Assembly: GCA_035447945.1 (NCBI GenBank) | Contig: DAOTHZ010000097.1 | Location: 1 to 6,573, forward strand | From: Syntrophomonas_B sp035447945 | GTDB taxonomy: Bacteria; Bacillota; Syntrophomonadia; Syntrophomonadales; Syntrophomonadaceae | Length of the DNA stretch: 6,573 nt | Reading direction: 5' to 3' | Part shown: piece by piece, positions 1 to 5,467 of the stretch | Position numbering within the stretch: position 1 is the stretch's first letter | Layout: each line of letters starts with the position of its first letter | The notes under the pieces: generated by a model | What the model was told of the DNA's origin: nothing | Database searches by the model: none | What the model saw: only the letters and a program-made list of their open reading frames with translations | Made by a program: the position numbers and the translations under genes

Positions 1-1493
1 ATGCTGAACTGGCACGCAGAGTGGAAAAACTGGCGGCTTACTTGATTAAAACAGGAGTGCAGAAGGGTGACCGGTTGGCCTATGTGTTTGCTCCCTGCCC
101 TGAATTCATGTATCTGTACCTGGCAGCAGCCCGGGTAGGTGCTGTCATTACCGGCATGGGAACCCGCCAAACCGAACCGGAAATGACCTACGTTCTGAAC
201 AATTCCCAGGCCAGTCATATCTTTAGTCTTTATTCCATGTATGACATCGATTACCAGGATCGTTTCGCCAGCATCCTCCCGCAATGCACGACCGTTAAAA
301 GCTTGATCATCGCCCAAGGTCAGGCCCGTCTGCCCCAGGCGGTCAGTCTGGAAGAGATCCTGCAAGGTGATTATACTGCCTATCTGGACGAACTGCAGCG
401 GCGGGAAGCTGAACTTGATGCTGACGACGGCTTGCTGATCGTTTATACCTCGGGCAGCACCGGCACCCCCAAAGGCGCATTAATGTCCCACCGCAATATA
501 ATCCATATGAGTCTGGTGGAACTGGCCATGTGCGACGGGAACGGCGATGACATCTGGCTCAATCACCTCCCGGTCAACCATGTCAGCGGAGCCACGGAAG
601 TCGGTGCGACCGCTCTCGTAGCCAATGCCACCCAGGTAATGGAGCCGTTTAATCCCGCTCGGACCCTGGAGATTATTCAAACCGAAAAAGTCACCATTCT
701 CGGGCAGGTACCGACCATGTTTGCCATTGAATTCGCTCTGCCCAATTATGCTGATTATGATTTTACCTCATTACGTGCGGTGGTGATCAGCGGTGCGCCG
801 GCTCCGGTTGAAACCCTGAAAAAAATGAAGGAAACCATGTGCGACAACTGCTACAACTGTCTCGGTCTGACTGAGGTATCCGGTCTGATTACTTTTACGG
901 AACGCGGCGCCAGCCTGGAAACATTGAACCTGACCGTTGGCAAATGCGCCCCCGATTTTGCAATGAAGCTGACTGACCCGGACCGCCGCGAAGTGGCTCC
1001 GGGAGAAGTAGGAGAAATCGCCTATCGTGGCACCTCAGTCATCAAAGAATACTTTATGCTGCCGGAAGCGACCAAAGCAGCCTTTGATGATGAGGGCTGG
1101 TTCTATTCCGGTGATCTGGGGCTGATCGATGCGGACGGCAATCTGCGCATGGTGGGACGCTCCAAGGAGATTTACATCACCAATGGTTACAACGTTTACC
1201 CCGCCGAAGTGGAAGATGCCATCATGAAATTTCCCGGCGTCATGCTCTGTGCCTGTGTCGGCGTTCCCCACCCGGTCGCAGGAGAAATCGGACGGGCCTA
1301 TGTTGTCCCCCTGCCTGGCCATACCATCGATACTGAGCAGTTGAAGGAATTCCTCAAGGATCATTTAAGCAGCTACAAGATCCCGCGTGAATATGTGCTG
1401 CGGGAGATGCTGCCCATGACCATGCTGGGCAAAATTGAAAAGAAACTGCTGCGCCAGGAAGTAGCAGCAGAAGCCGCAGCATCGCGGGAATAG
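1..1493 (+). CDS. AMP-forming acyl-CoA synthetase (class I adenylate-forming ligase), 5'-partial
   Basis: Activates a carboxylic acid with ATP and CoA to acyl-CoA, AMP and pyrophosphate, probably in the cytosol. The frame is open to the window edge; a GTG at 21 could be read as a start, but the codons before it (Ala-Glu-Leu-Ala-Arg-Arg, from position 3) continue the usual N-terminal helix, so the true start lies upstream and a few dozen residues are missing. Numbering from the codon at 21: P-loop YTSGSTGTPKG 142-152; A4-like LPVNHVSG 183-190; A5 LGLTE 281-285; A7 YSGDLG 362-367; A8 hinge GRSKEIYITNGYN 379-391; A10 with the catalytic lysine in GKIEKK at Lys471. All core motifs are intact. In A8 the usual Gly-Gly is Asn388-Gly389. 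The acid substrate cannot be read from the sequence: medium or long-chain fatty acids are possible, aromatic or alicyclic acids not excluded. The SDR follows after 33 bp on the same strand, with no terminator between, so the two are probably co-transcribed. Confidence 0.93.
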   Translation, partial: AELARRVEKLAAYLIKTGVQKGDRLAYVFAPCPEFMYLYLAAARVGAVITGMGTRQTEPEMTYVLNNSQASHIFSLYSMYDIDYQDRFASILPQCTTVKSLIIAQGQARLPQAVSLEEILQGDYTAYLDELQRREAELDADDGLLIVYTSGSTGTPKGALMSHRNIIHMSLVELAMCDGNGDDIWLNHLPVNHVSGATEVGATALVANATQVMEPFNPARTLEIIQTEKVTILGQVPTMFAIEFALPNYADYDFTSLRAVVISGAPAPVETLKKMKETMCDNCYNCLGLTEVSGLITFTERGASLETLNLTVGKCAPDFAMKLTDPDRREVAPGEVGEIAYRGTSVIKEYFMLPEATKAAFDDEGWFYSGDLGLIDADGNLRMVGRSKEIYITNGYNVYPAEVEDAIMKFPGVMLCACVGVPHPVAGEIGRAYVVPLPGHTIDTEQLKEFLKDHLSSYKIPREYVLREMLPMTMLGKIEKKLLRQEVAAEAAASRE

Positions 1494-1526
1494 ATCTGAC
1501 TGAATGCGTATAAGGGAGGGATTTAG

Positions 1527-2267
1527 ATGCGTTTAAACGCCAAAACAGCTATCATCACCGGCGCCGGCAAAGGCATTGGTGCCAGTATCGCCAAACGCTT
1601 CGCAGCCGAAGGTGCCCGCCTCGCCATTTGTGATATCAATGAAACGCTGATCAGACAGACGGCTGACGAATTGCAAACGAGCGGTACAGAGGTTTTCAGT
1701 ATGACGGTCGATGTAACCGACCGTAACATGATCAAAGACATGGTTCAAAAGGTCTTGGAACGATTTGCAACTATCGATATCCTGGTCAACAACGCTGGCA
1801 TTTTGAAAGATGTTATGCTGCACAAAATGAATGAAGAAGACTGGGATCGGGTTATGAACGTAAATATGAAGGGAACTTTTAACATGACCCAGGCGGTCGC
1901 GGCTATTATGCGGGAAAAAGGCTATGGCAAAATCATCAATATCTCTTCTGCCAGTCGCTTCGGCAACGTCGGGCAGACCAATTATGCCGCCAGCAAAGAA
2001 GCACTTGTCGGTTTTACGCGGGCACTGGCCAAGGAAATGGGGCCCAAGGGCATAAATGTCAATGCCATCGCACCAGGCACCATCATGTCCGATATGTATT
2101 GGGGCATTCCCGAACATGTCCGGGAAGTGATGAAGATCATCACCCCTTTGGGAAGGGCGGGAACCCCGGAAGAAGTTGCCAACCTTTGCCTCTTTTTAGC
2201 CAGCGATGAGGCTTCCTATATTACTGGTCAGGTCATTCACTGTGACGGCGGTATTTTCATGCCCTGA
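1527..2267 (+). CDS. FabG-like short-chain dehydrogenase/reductase (3-oxoacyl reductase / 3-hydroxyacyl dehydrogenase type)
   Basis: A complete 246-residue classical SDR, the usual length for FabG-type 3-oxoacyl-ACP/CoA reductases. Visible motifs: Rossmann glycine motif TGAGKGIG at 11-18, NNAG at 88-91, Asn113 in NVNMKG, and the catalytic triad Ser140, Tyr153 and Lys157 (YAASK), with the 13-residue Ser-Tyr spacing of FabG. The C-terminal stretch ITGQVIHCDGG is typical of the family. Asp36 sits at the end of the second strand (AICDIN); in classical SDRs an acidic residue there favours NAD(H) over NADP(H), so a catabolic or reversible 3-hydroxyacyl role is as plausible as fatty acid synthesis. 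The ATG is set by the ribosome site AAGGGAGG at 1512-1519, about 7 nt upstream. It lies downstream of the acyl-CoA synthetase, which points to an acyl-CoA substrate, but this is inference. The exact substrate is unknown. The hairpin at 2353-2376 ends the unit. Confidence 0.92.
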   Translation: MRLNAKTAIITGAGKGIGASIAKRFAAEGARLAICDINETLIRQTADELQTSGTEVFSMTVDVTDRNMIKDMVQKVLERFATIDILVNNAGILKDVMLHKMNEEDWDRVMNVNMKGTFNMTQAVAAIMREKGYGKIINISSASRFGNVGQTNYAASKEALVGFTRALAKEMGPKGINVNAIAPGTIMSDMYWGIPEHVREVMKIITPLGRAGTPEEVANLCLFLASDEASYITGQVIHCDGGIFMP

Positions 2268-2352
2268 TGTTTCATGACCCATGCCAAGGGTTACCTTTAT
2301 CGGCATAATTTCTGTAATGGATTCTGCGCATTCGCGATAAATTTACTTTTTT

Positions 2353-2386
2353 TGAGCCAGGAACCACCCTGGCTCATTCTTTTTTC
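2353..2386 (+). terminator. Rho-independent terminator of the ligase-SDR unit
   Basis: A 9-bp perfect stem, TGAGCCAGG (2353-2361) against CCTGGCTCA (2368-2376), has a 6-nt loop and is followed by a T-rich tract (2377-2386). It sits about 85 bp after the SDR stop. The left arm is preceded by a run of seven T, so the reverse strand also has a U-tract-poor but A-flanked form; the direction fits the upstream + strand genes. A weaker bulged hairpin (ATGCC-AAGG at 2281-2289 with CCTT and GGCAT ending at 2306) lies between the stop codon and this terminator. Confidence 0.85.
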
Positions 2387-2471
2387 TGTCTCTGCGCAAA
2401 TATTTTTATGTTAGAATTTAATCTGATAGTAATCACGCATGAGACTGCTGTGTTTGCCAGGAGGTTCTTGA

Positions 2472-2585
2472 TTGATCAAGCCGGCGGTCCAAACAGTCGT
2501 TACCCGGTCACCAACCTGTTCAGAAGGATCTGAACAGTTGATGTATTCCTATGCAGTGAAGACCACGGTCAACAACAGGAGGTAA
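2472..2585 (+). CDS. Possible 37-codon upstream ORF (leader peptide), unrecognised
   Basis: Begins with TTG at 2472, 7 nt after a perfect AGGAGG at 2459-2464, and runs 37 codons to TAA at 2583-2585. An in-frame TGA at 2469-2471 directly precedes it. The peptide starts (M/L)IKPAVQTVV and ends TTVNNRR; one Cys, no membrane segment, no family recognised. Its last two sense codons (AGG AGG) are the ribosome site of the next gene, and its stop lies 6 nt before that gene's ATG, in the same frame, a geometry suited to translational coupling. A perfect hairpin (2516-2537) lies inside it. Against it: no ATG, short length, and stop-free stretches of this size occur by chance. The good ribosome site is the main support. 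Confidence 0.3.
   Translation: MIKPAVQTVVTRSPTCSEGSEQLMYSYAVKTTVNNRR
2516..2537 (+). promoter_or_regulatory. Perfect 9-bp inverted repeat in the leader of the 252-residue protein gene
   Basis: CTGTTCAGA (2516-2524) and TCTGAACAG (2529-2537) are exact inverted copies separated by AGGA. No T-tract follows (TTGATGTATT), so it is not an intrinsic terminator. It lies 54 nt before the downstream ATG. As RNA it would be a stable stem with a 4-nt loop; as DNA it could be an operator for a dimeric regulator. The left arm plus one base (CCTGTT, 2515-2520) is also complementary to AACAGG (2574-2579), which overlaps the ribosome site, so two exclusive folds are possible. Function is inferred only. Confidence 0.45.
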
Positions 2586-2591
2586 TGAAAA

Positions 2592-3350
2592 ATGACAAAA
2601 ACAGAAGACAAAGGTTACCGGCAGATAGAAGATCTCGATACTGCGGCATTAGCCCGGCTGATCCTCAACATGTCGCAGCGCATGGCCGTCCACAGCACCC
2701 TCTGGTTCCGGGAAACAGAGCACCAGTTGGGAATGAAACGAGCCCTGGATATGCTGGAAAACGTCAATGCCCAATACGGAAAACTGGAGATGGATCGTTT
2801 GGGCAAAGTACTGGGTTTTGAAGTAACCGATGGGATTCCCCGTCCCCTGCTGGACATGCCGGCAGAAAAGCTGACTGAACTGGCCGGAGAAATGGGCAAA
2901 AACTGGCTGGCGATGGACGGCATCTGGTTCCAGGCGATTGAAAACACCTATGGCATGAACGACGCCAAGCGCAGCAACGATTCCTGCTGGCATCGCTTTT
3001 CCCAGGTAGAGGGACGAATGATCAAGAATTTCCTGGGACTGCCGGAAAGAGCGGGACTGGATGGATTAAAAAGAGCCCTGGCCTTCCGAATGTATGCCCG
3101 CTTGAATAAACAATCCATTATCGAAGAAAGCCCGCATAGTATCGTTTTTCAAATGAATGACTGCCGCGTCCAGTCAGCCCGGAAACGCAAGGGGCTGGCG
3201 GATTATCCCTGCAAATCAGCCGGCTTGGTTGAATACAGCCGCTTTGCCTGGGAAATCGATGAACGCATCCAAACCGAATGTATCGGCTGCCCGCCGGATG
3301 ATCATCCCGATGACTGGTTCTGTGCCTGGCGTTTCACCCTACCTGAATAA
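2592..3350 (+). CDS. Cys-rich protein of unknown function, probably DUF6125-like
   Basis: A complete 252-residue soluble protein with no signal peptide or membrane segment. The start is fixed by AGGAGG at 2577-2582, 9 nt before ATG 2592; another ATG at 2585 is in a different frame and too close to the ribosome site. The N-terminal half is helical and contains two copies of one unit: residues 20-76 and 94-150 align without gaps, sharing WF-x3-E-x3-GM-x2-A and a terminal LG. The C-terminal part holds a Cys signature: CRVQSARKRKGL (Cys191), YPCK (Cys207), EYSRFAWEID, then TECIGCPPD (Cys230, Cys233), HP at 238-239, and CAWRF (Cys244). From memory this C-terminal pattern matches an uncharacterised family found in anaerobes (DUF6125), perhaps related to ATC-hydrolase-like proteins; I could not verify this. 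The Cys/His cluster suggests metal binding or a redox role, which is inference. It is separated from the SDR by a terminator, so it is probably its own unit. Confidence 0.85.
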   Translation: MTKTEDKGYRQIEDLDTAALARLILNMSQRMAVHSTLWFRETEHQLGMKRALDMLENVNAQYGKLEMDRLGKVLGFEVTDGIPRPLLDMPAEKLTELAGEMGKNWLAMDGIWFQAIENTYGMNDAKRSNDSCWHRFSQVEGRMIKNFLGLPERAGLDGLKRALAFRMYARLNKQSIIEESPHSIVFQMNDCRVQSARKRKGLADYPCKSAGLVEYSRFAWEIDERIQTECIGCPPDDHPDDWFCAWRFTLPE

Positions 3351-3352
3351 AC

Positions 3353-3389
3353 CAGGTCAGGGCATCCTCTGTCTGAGCTGCCCAACCTG
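3353..3389 (+). other. Interrupted hairpin directly after the stop of the 252-residue protein gene
   Basis: CAGGT (3353-3357) pairs with ACCTG (3385-3389), and GGGCA (3360-3364) pairs with TGCCC (3379-3383), with a 2x1 internal loop between them and a 14-nt apical loop. It begins 3 nt after the stop codon. No T-tract follows immediately; a run of six T appears only at 3427-3432. It may protect or help end the transcript, but it is not a textbook terminator. Confidence 0.35.
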
Positions 3390-3462
3390 CCATTATCCCA
3401 ATTGCACATTCGGTACCGGCGCATAGTTTTTTATTATATTCGCTGACAGAAAAGCCCTCACC

Positions 3463-3497
3463 CACAAAAATACCGTCCCGGAAATCTCCGGGACGGT
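3463..3497 (-). terminator. Rho-independent terminator of the CoA-transferase gene
   Basis: On the minus strand a 10-bp perfect stem (plus-strand arms ACCGTCCCGG 3472-3481 and CCGGGACGGT 3488-3497, 6-nt loop) is followed by a U-tract (plus-strand AAAAA at 3466-3470). It starts 9 nt downstream of the stop codon of the - strand CoA-transferase. On the plus strand the stem is not followed by T, so it is a poor terminator for the convergent upstream gene. Confidence 0.87.
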
Positions 3498-3505
3498 TGT
3501 AGTTA

Positions 3506-4885
3506 CTAGAGGATTTTGTTGCTGCGCCGCCATATCTTCATCTTTTCTGCTTCTTTTATCAACTCATCGCGAAAATCAGGATGCGCCAGACCAATGATTT
3601 TTTCCGTTCGCGCCCAGGTGGAAGCCGCTTTCATCGATTCCCAGCCATATTCCGTCACAATGATATGTACCATTTGACGCGGAACCGTAGTAATGCTGCC
3701 CATTCCCAGGGTAGGCACGATGCGCGAACGCATTTCTCCGTCTTTGGTTTTGTAGGTGGACGGCAAACAAATCAGACTGCGTCCTCCCTTGGACCAGAAG
3801 GCCCCCAAGGTGAAGTCTGACATACCCCCATTGCCGGAAATTTGTTTGAACCCAGAACTTTCGGCATTCACCTGCGTATACAGATCGACCTGCAGCGCCT
3901 GGTTGATGGAAATGAGATTATCGATGGCCGCCACCCGGCTGGGATGATTGACATAGCCAACATTATATGAGGCCAATCCGGTATTGTGATCGATCCAATC
4001 GTACAGCCTCTGGCTGCCCAAGGTGAAGGTGTAAACCAGTTTGCCGTCATCGACGTTTTTGCGGCGATTGTTCATCTTTCCTGATTCCCACATGTCCATA
4101 AAAGCATCCACCAGCATCTCGGTGTTGCCGCCCAAATCTTTAAGATCGGTATCGTTGATCAGTTTGCCGAGCAAGTTGGGCATCGAACCGATTCCCAATT
4201 GGATACAGCTGCCATCGGTAATGTGCTCCAAAACGTGTTCAGCGATTTTGCGATCTACTTCCGTTGCTTCAATGGCCGGCAATTCAAACATCGGCTCGTT
4301 TTCACTTTCAATGATAAAGTCAACCTCTGATATATGAACTTGTTCGCGTGCTCCGCCCAGCGCCAGAGGGATGTTTTCATTTACTTCAACCACTGTATAT
4401 TGCGCACTTTTTATCTGGGCATAAGAAACCGAATTGTGAATCCCGAAGTTAAAGAATCCGTTTTTGTCCATGGGGGTAGTGCGAATAGCAAAGATTTTGC
4501 GCGGGGTGGAGCCAATCTTGCCGGGATCGGAATGTACCCAGTCAAAATAATCTTCCGATTCTCCAAAATTGGTAGGATGGTAGAAGACTCCACCACAGTT
4601 TTCCTGCATAATCCGGCTAGCGGCACTGAACTGCAGATCCATGTAGGTAAACGTTTCGCCTTGGAAATCCTTCATAACCACTTCGGGAATTGGAGGTATG
4701 GTGACCGCTACCATCACTTTTACATCCTGCAGTTCATCCTTGCGGGCGGCGAGTGCTTTGTCAAATGCGACCGGTTTGCCGTTAAACATCGCATAATCGA
4801 CCCAATCACCGGATTTAACCACTTGTGCAACCTGTTCAGCCGTGCGCAGTCTTTCTTTGTACATCTGCTGAAAATCTCTGGCCAT
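3506..4885 (-). CDS. Butyryl-CoA:acetate CoA-transferase-like protein (acetyl-CoA hydrolase/transferase family)
   Basis: Moves CoA between an acyl-CoA and a free carboxylate, for example butyrate + acetyl-CoA giving butyryl-CoA + acetate, in the cytosol. It is complete at 459 residues. From recalled sequences, the N-terminal SGDWVDY and PVAFDKALA, the internal GGAREQVHISEVD, LQLGIGSMPN-type strand (LGIGSMPN 230-237), NTEM at 254-257, QVNAES at 338-343 and the C-terminal EAEKMKIWRRSN closely follow butyryl-CoA:acetate transferases of butyrate-forming Clostridia. Glu256 in NTEM corresponds to the catalytic Glu238 of 4-hydroxybutyrate CoA-transferase, which forms the glutamyl-CoA thioester. The glycine loop is GNGGMSDF (351-358), with Met355 where relatives often have Gln. 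The ribosome site GGAGGGG (plus-strand 4891-4897) precedes the ATG by 5 nt. It is monocistronic: own terminator, divergent from tlp. Substrate preference is inferred; propionate, 4-hydroxybutyrate or other short acids remain possible. Confidence 0.92.
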   Translation of the reverse strand: MARDFQQMYKERLRTAEQVAQVVKSGDWVDYAMFNGKPVAFDKALAARKDELQDVKVMVAVTIPPIPEVVMKDFQGETFTYMDLQFSAASRIMQENCGGVFYHPTNFGESEDYFDWVHSDPGKIGSTPRKIFAIRTTPMDKNGFFNFGIHNSVSYAQIKSAQYTVVEVNENIPLALGGAREQVHISEVDFIIESENEPMFELPAIEATEVDRKIAEHVLEHITDGSCIQLGIGSMPNLLGKLINDTDLKDLGGNTEMLVDAFMDMWESGKMNNRRKNVDDGKLVYTFTLGSQRLYDWIDHNTGLASYNVGYVNHPSRVAAIDNLISINQALQVDLYTQVNAESSGFKQISGNGGMSDFTLGAFWSKGGRSLICLPSTYKTKDGEMRSRIVPTLGMGSITTVPRQMVHIIVTEYGWESMKAASTWARTEKIIGLAHPDFRDELIKEAEKMKIWRRSNKIL

Positions 4886-4939
4886 TTAATCCCCTCCAAT
4901 ATAATTTTATGTAATATATTATCTGTATTTAATATACTT

Positions 4940-4968
4940 ATTATAATAATAACTTTATTTCTGTTCCA
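4940..4968 (-). promoter_or_regulatory. Candidate sigma-A-type promoter of the CoA-transferase gene
   Basis: On the minus strand a perfect TATAAT (4945-4940) lies 17 nt after TGGAAC (4968-4963), which matches the -35 consensus TTGACA at only three of six positions. The predicted transcript would start near 4933 and leave a leader of roughly 45-50 nt before the ATG at 4885. The whole spacer is AT-rich, so chance TATAAT matches are likely and the -35 is weak. Confidence 0.4.
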
Positions 4969-5054
4969 CTGCGAAATACCTTCTATTTGCGAATATATTC
5001 GACACCCACTGCATTAATTGTTTAAACATTGAATTAAAACAATTATTTCTATTT

Positions 5055-5085
5055 GTTATATTTCAGCCTTTATATTCACAAAATA
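5055..5085 (+). promoter_or_regulatory. Candidate forespore (sigma-G-like) promoter of tlp
   Basis: CAAAATA (5079-5085) differs by one base from the sigma-G -10 form CATAATA, and 18 nt upstream stands GTTATA (5055-5060), a weak relative of the -35 GMATA. The start of transcription would fall near 5092, leaving about 33 nt of leader before the tlp ATG. Known tlp genes of Bacillus are read in the forespore by sigma-G, which is why this pattern was sought; the match itself is modest. Confidence 0.3.
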
Positions 5086-5124
5086 AACTTGACACGAGAT
5101 ACGCAATGAAGGGAGAAAATTTCT

Positions 5125-5361
5125 ATGAAAAACAAGCCTGATGATCGTCGTGACAATGTTGAAAAACTGCAGGCCAACATCACCCATACCATTCAGAATA
5201 TTGAACTGGCAGAGGAAACCATGGCAGAAACCTCCAATCAACAAATGAAACAAGACATTTCCGCCAAAAACGACCGACGCCGAGACGCACTCGCCAACAT
5301 GCGTGCGGAAATCCGGGATGAAGCACTCGACCAGCGGCAGGAAGACGAGTCGCTCACTTGA
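5125..5361 (+). CDS. tlp: Small acid-soluble spore protein Tlp
   Basis: A 78-residue, highly charged, helical protein. The N-terminal block KPDDRRDNVEKLQ (4-16), then NIELAEETM (29-37 approximately) and the charged KNDRRRDAL segment, match the recalled Tlp family (thioredoxin-like SASP of Bacillus and Clostridium, usually about 70-85 residues). Despite the name, it has no CxxC and no thioredoxin fold is implied. Family members accumulate in the spore core during forespore development. The start ATG is set by AAGGGAG at 5109-5115, 9 nt upstream. It stands alone, divergent from the CoA-transferase gene and convergent with the surface protein gene. It is direct evidence that the organism belongs to an endospore-forming lineage. 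Confidence 0.9.
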   Translation: MKNKPDDRRDNVEKLQANITHTIQNIELAEETMAETSNQQMKQDISAKNDRRRDALANMRAEIRDEALDQRQEDESLT

Positions 5362-5398
5362 CACTTTTAACAGTTATATCCTTTCTCTGAGCAGCGCG

Positions 5399-5446
5399 AA
5401 AAAAAGAGGCTGACCCTTGTTCCGATCGGTTTGGGTTCAGCCTCTT
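5399..5446 (-). terminator. Rho-independent terminator of the surface protein gene
   Basis: Plus-strand arms AAGAGGCTGA (5404-5413) and TCAGCCTCTT (5437-5446) pair over 10 bp. A single unpaired T (5436) follows, then CCC (5414-5416) with GGG (5433-5435). On the minus strand the stem runs into seven U (plus-strand A at 5399-5405), about 20 nt after the stop at 5468. The loop contains the palindrome CCGATCGG (5422-5429). On the plus strand no good T-tract follows, so ending of tlp transcripts here would be inefficient. Confidence 0.85.
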
Positions 5447-5467
5447 CACAATTTGTAACAAATGCTT

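Larger units (their letters stand above)
4886..5124. other. AT-rich divergent intergenic region with palindromes
   Basis: A 239-bp spacer between the divergent CoA-transferase and tlp genes. It is much more AT-rich than the flanking genes and must hold both promoters. Two perfect palindromes stand out: CGAATATATTCG (4990-5001) and GTTTAAAC (5020-5027). No ORF with a credible ribosome site and no RNA gene is visible. Confidence 0.7.

Noticed and set aside
21..23. GTG at 21 as the start codon of the acyl-CoA synthetase
   Set aside because: The frame is open to the window edge, the preceding codons continue the conserved N-terminal helix, and there is no ribosome site; the gene is cut by the window.
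1533..2117. A 194-codon minus-strand ORF inside the SDR gene
   Set aside because: It is exactly antisense to a well-conserved SDR and has no family features.
2585..2821. A 78-codon + strand ORF starting at ATG 2585
   Set aside because: The ATG is only 2 nt from the ribosome site, and the frame is an out-of-frame reading of the 252-residue protein gene.
3157..3426. An 89-codon + strand ORF overlapping the end of the 252-residue protein gene
   Set aside because: The first two thirds are an out-of-frame reading of a conserved Cys-signature coding region with no ribosome site; only the part after 3350 was kept, as a finding.
3411..3432. CGGTACCG followed by six T as a terminator for the 252-residue protein gene
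   Set aside because: The palindrome leaves no loop, and the flanking TGC/GCA pairing gives only a weak stem ahead of the T-run.
4963..4978. TGGAAC as the -24 element of a sigma-54 promoter for the CoA-transferase gene
   Set aside because: No TTGC-type -12 element stands at the required distance.
4990..5001. CGAATATATTCG as a LexA (SOS) box
   Set aside because: The Gram-positive LexA site needs CGAAC-N4-GTTCG; this palindrome is two bases shorter and lacks the C and G next to the centre.
4334..5017. A 227-codon open frame on the + strand
   Set aside because: Most of it is antisense to the strongly supported CoA-transferase, its composition (many His, Phe, Ile) is shadow-like, and it has no ribosome site.
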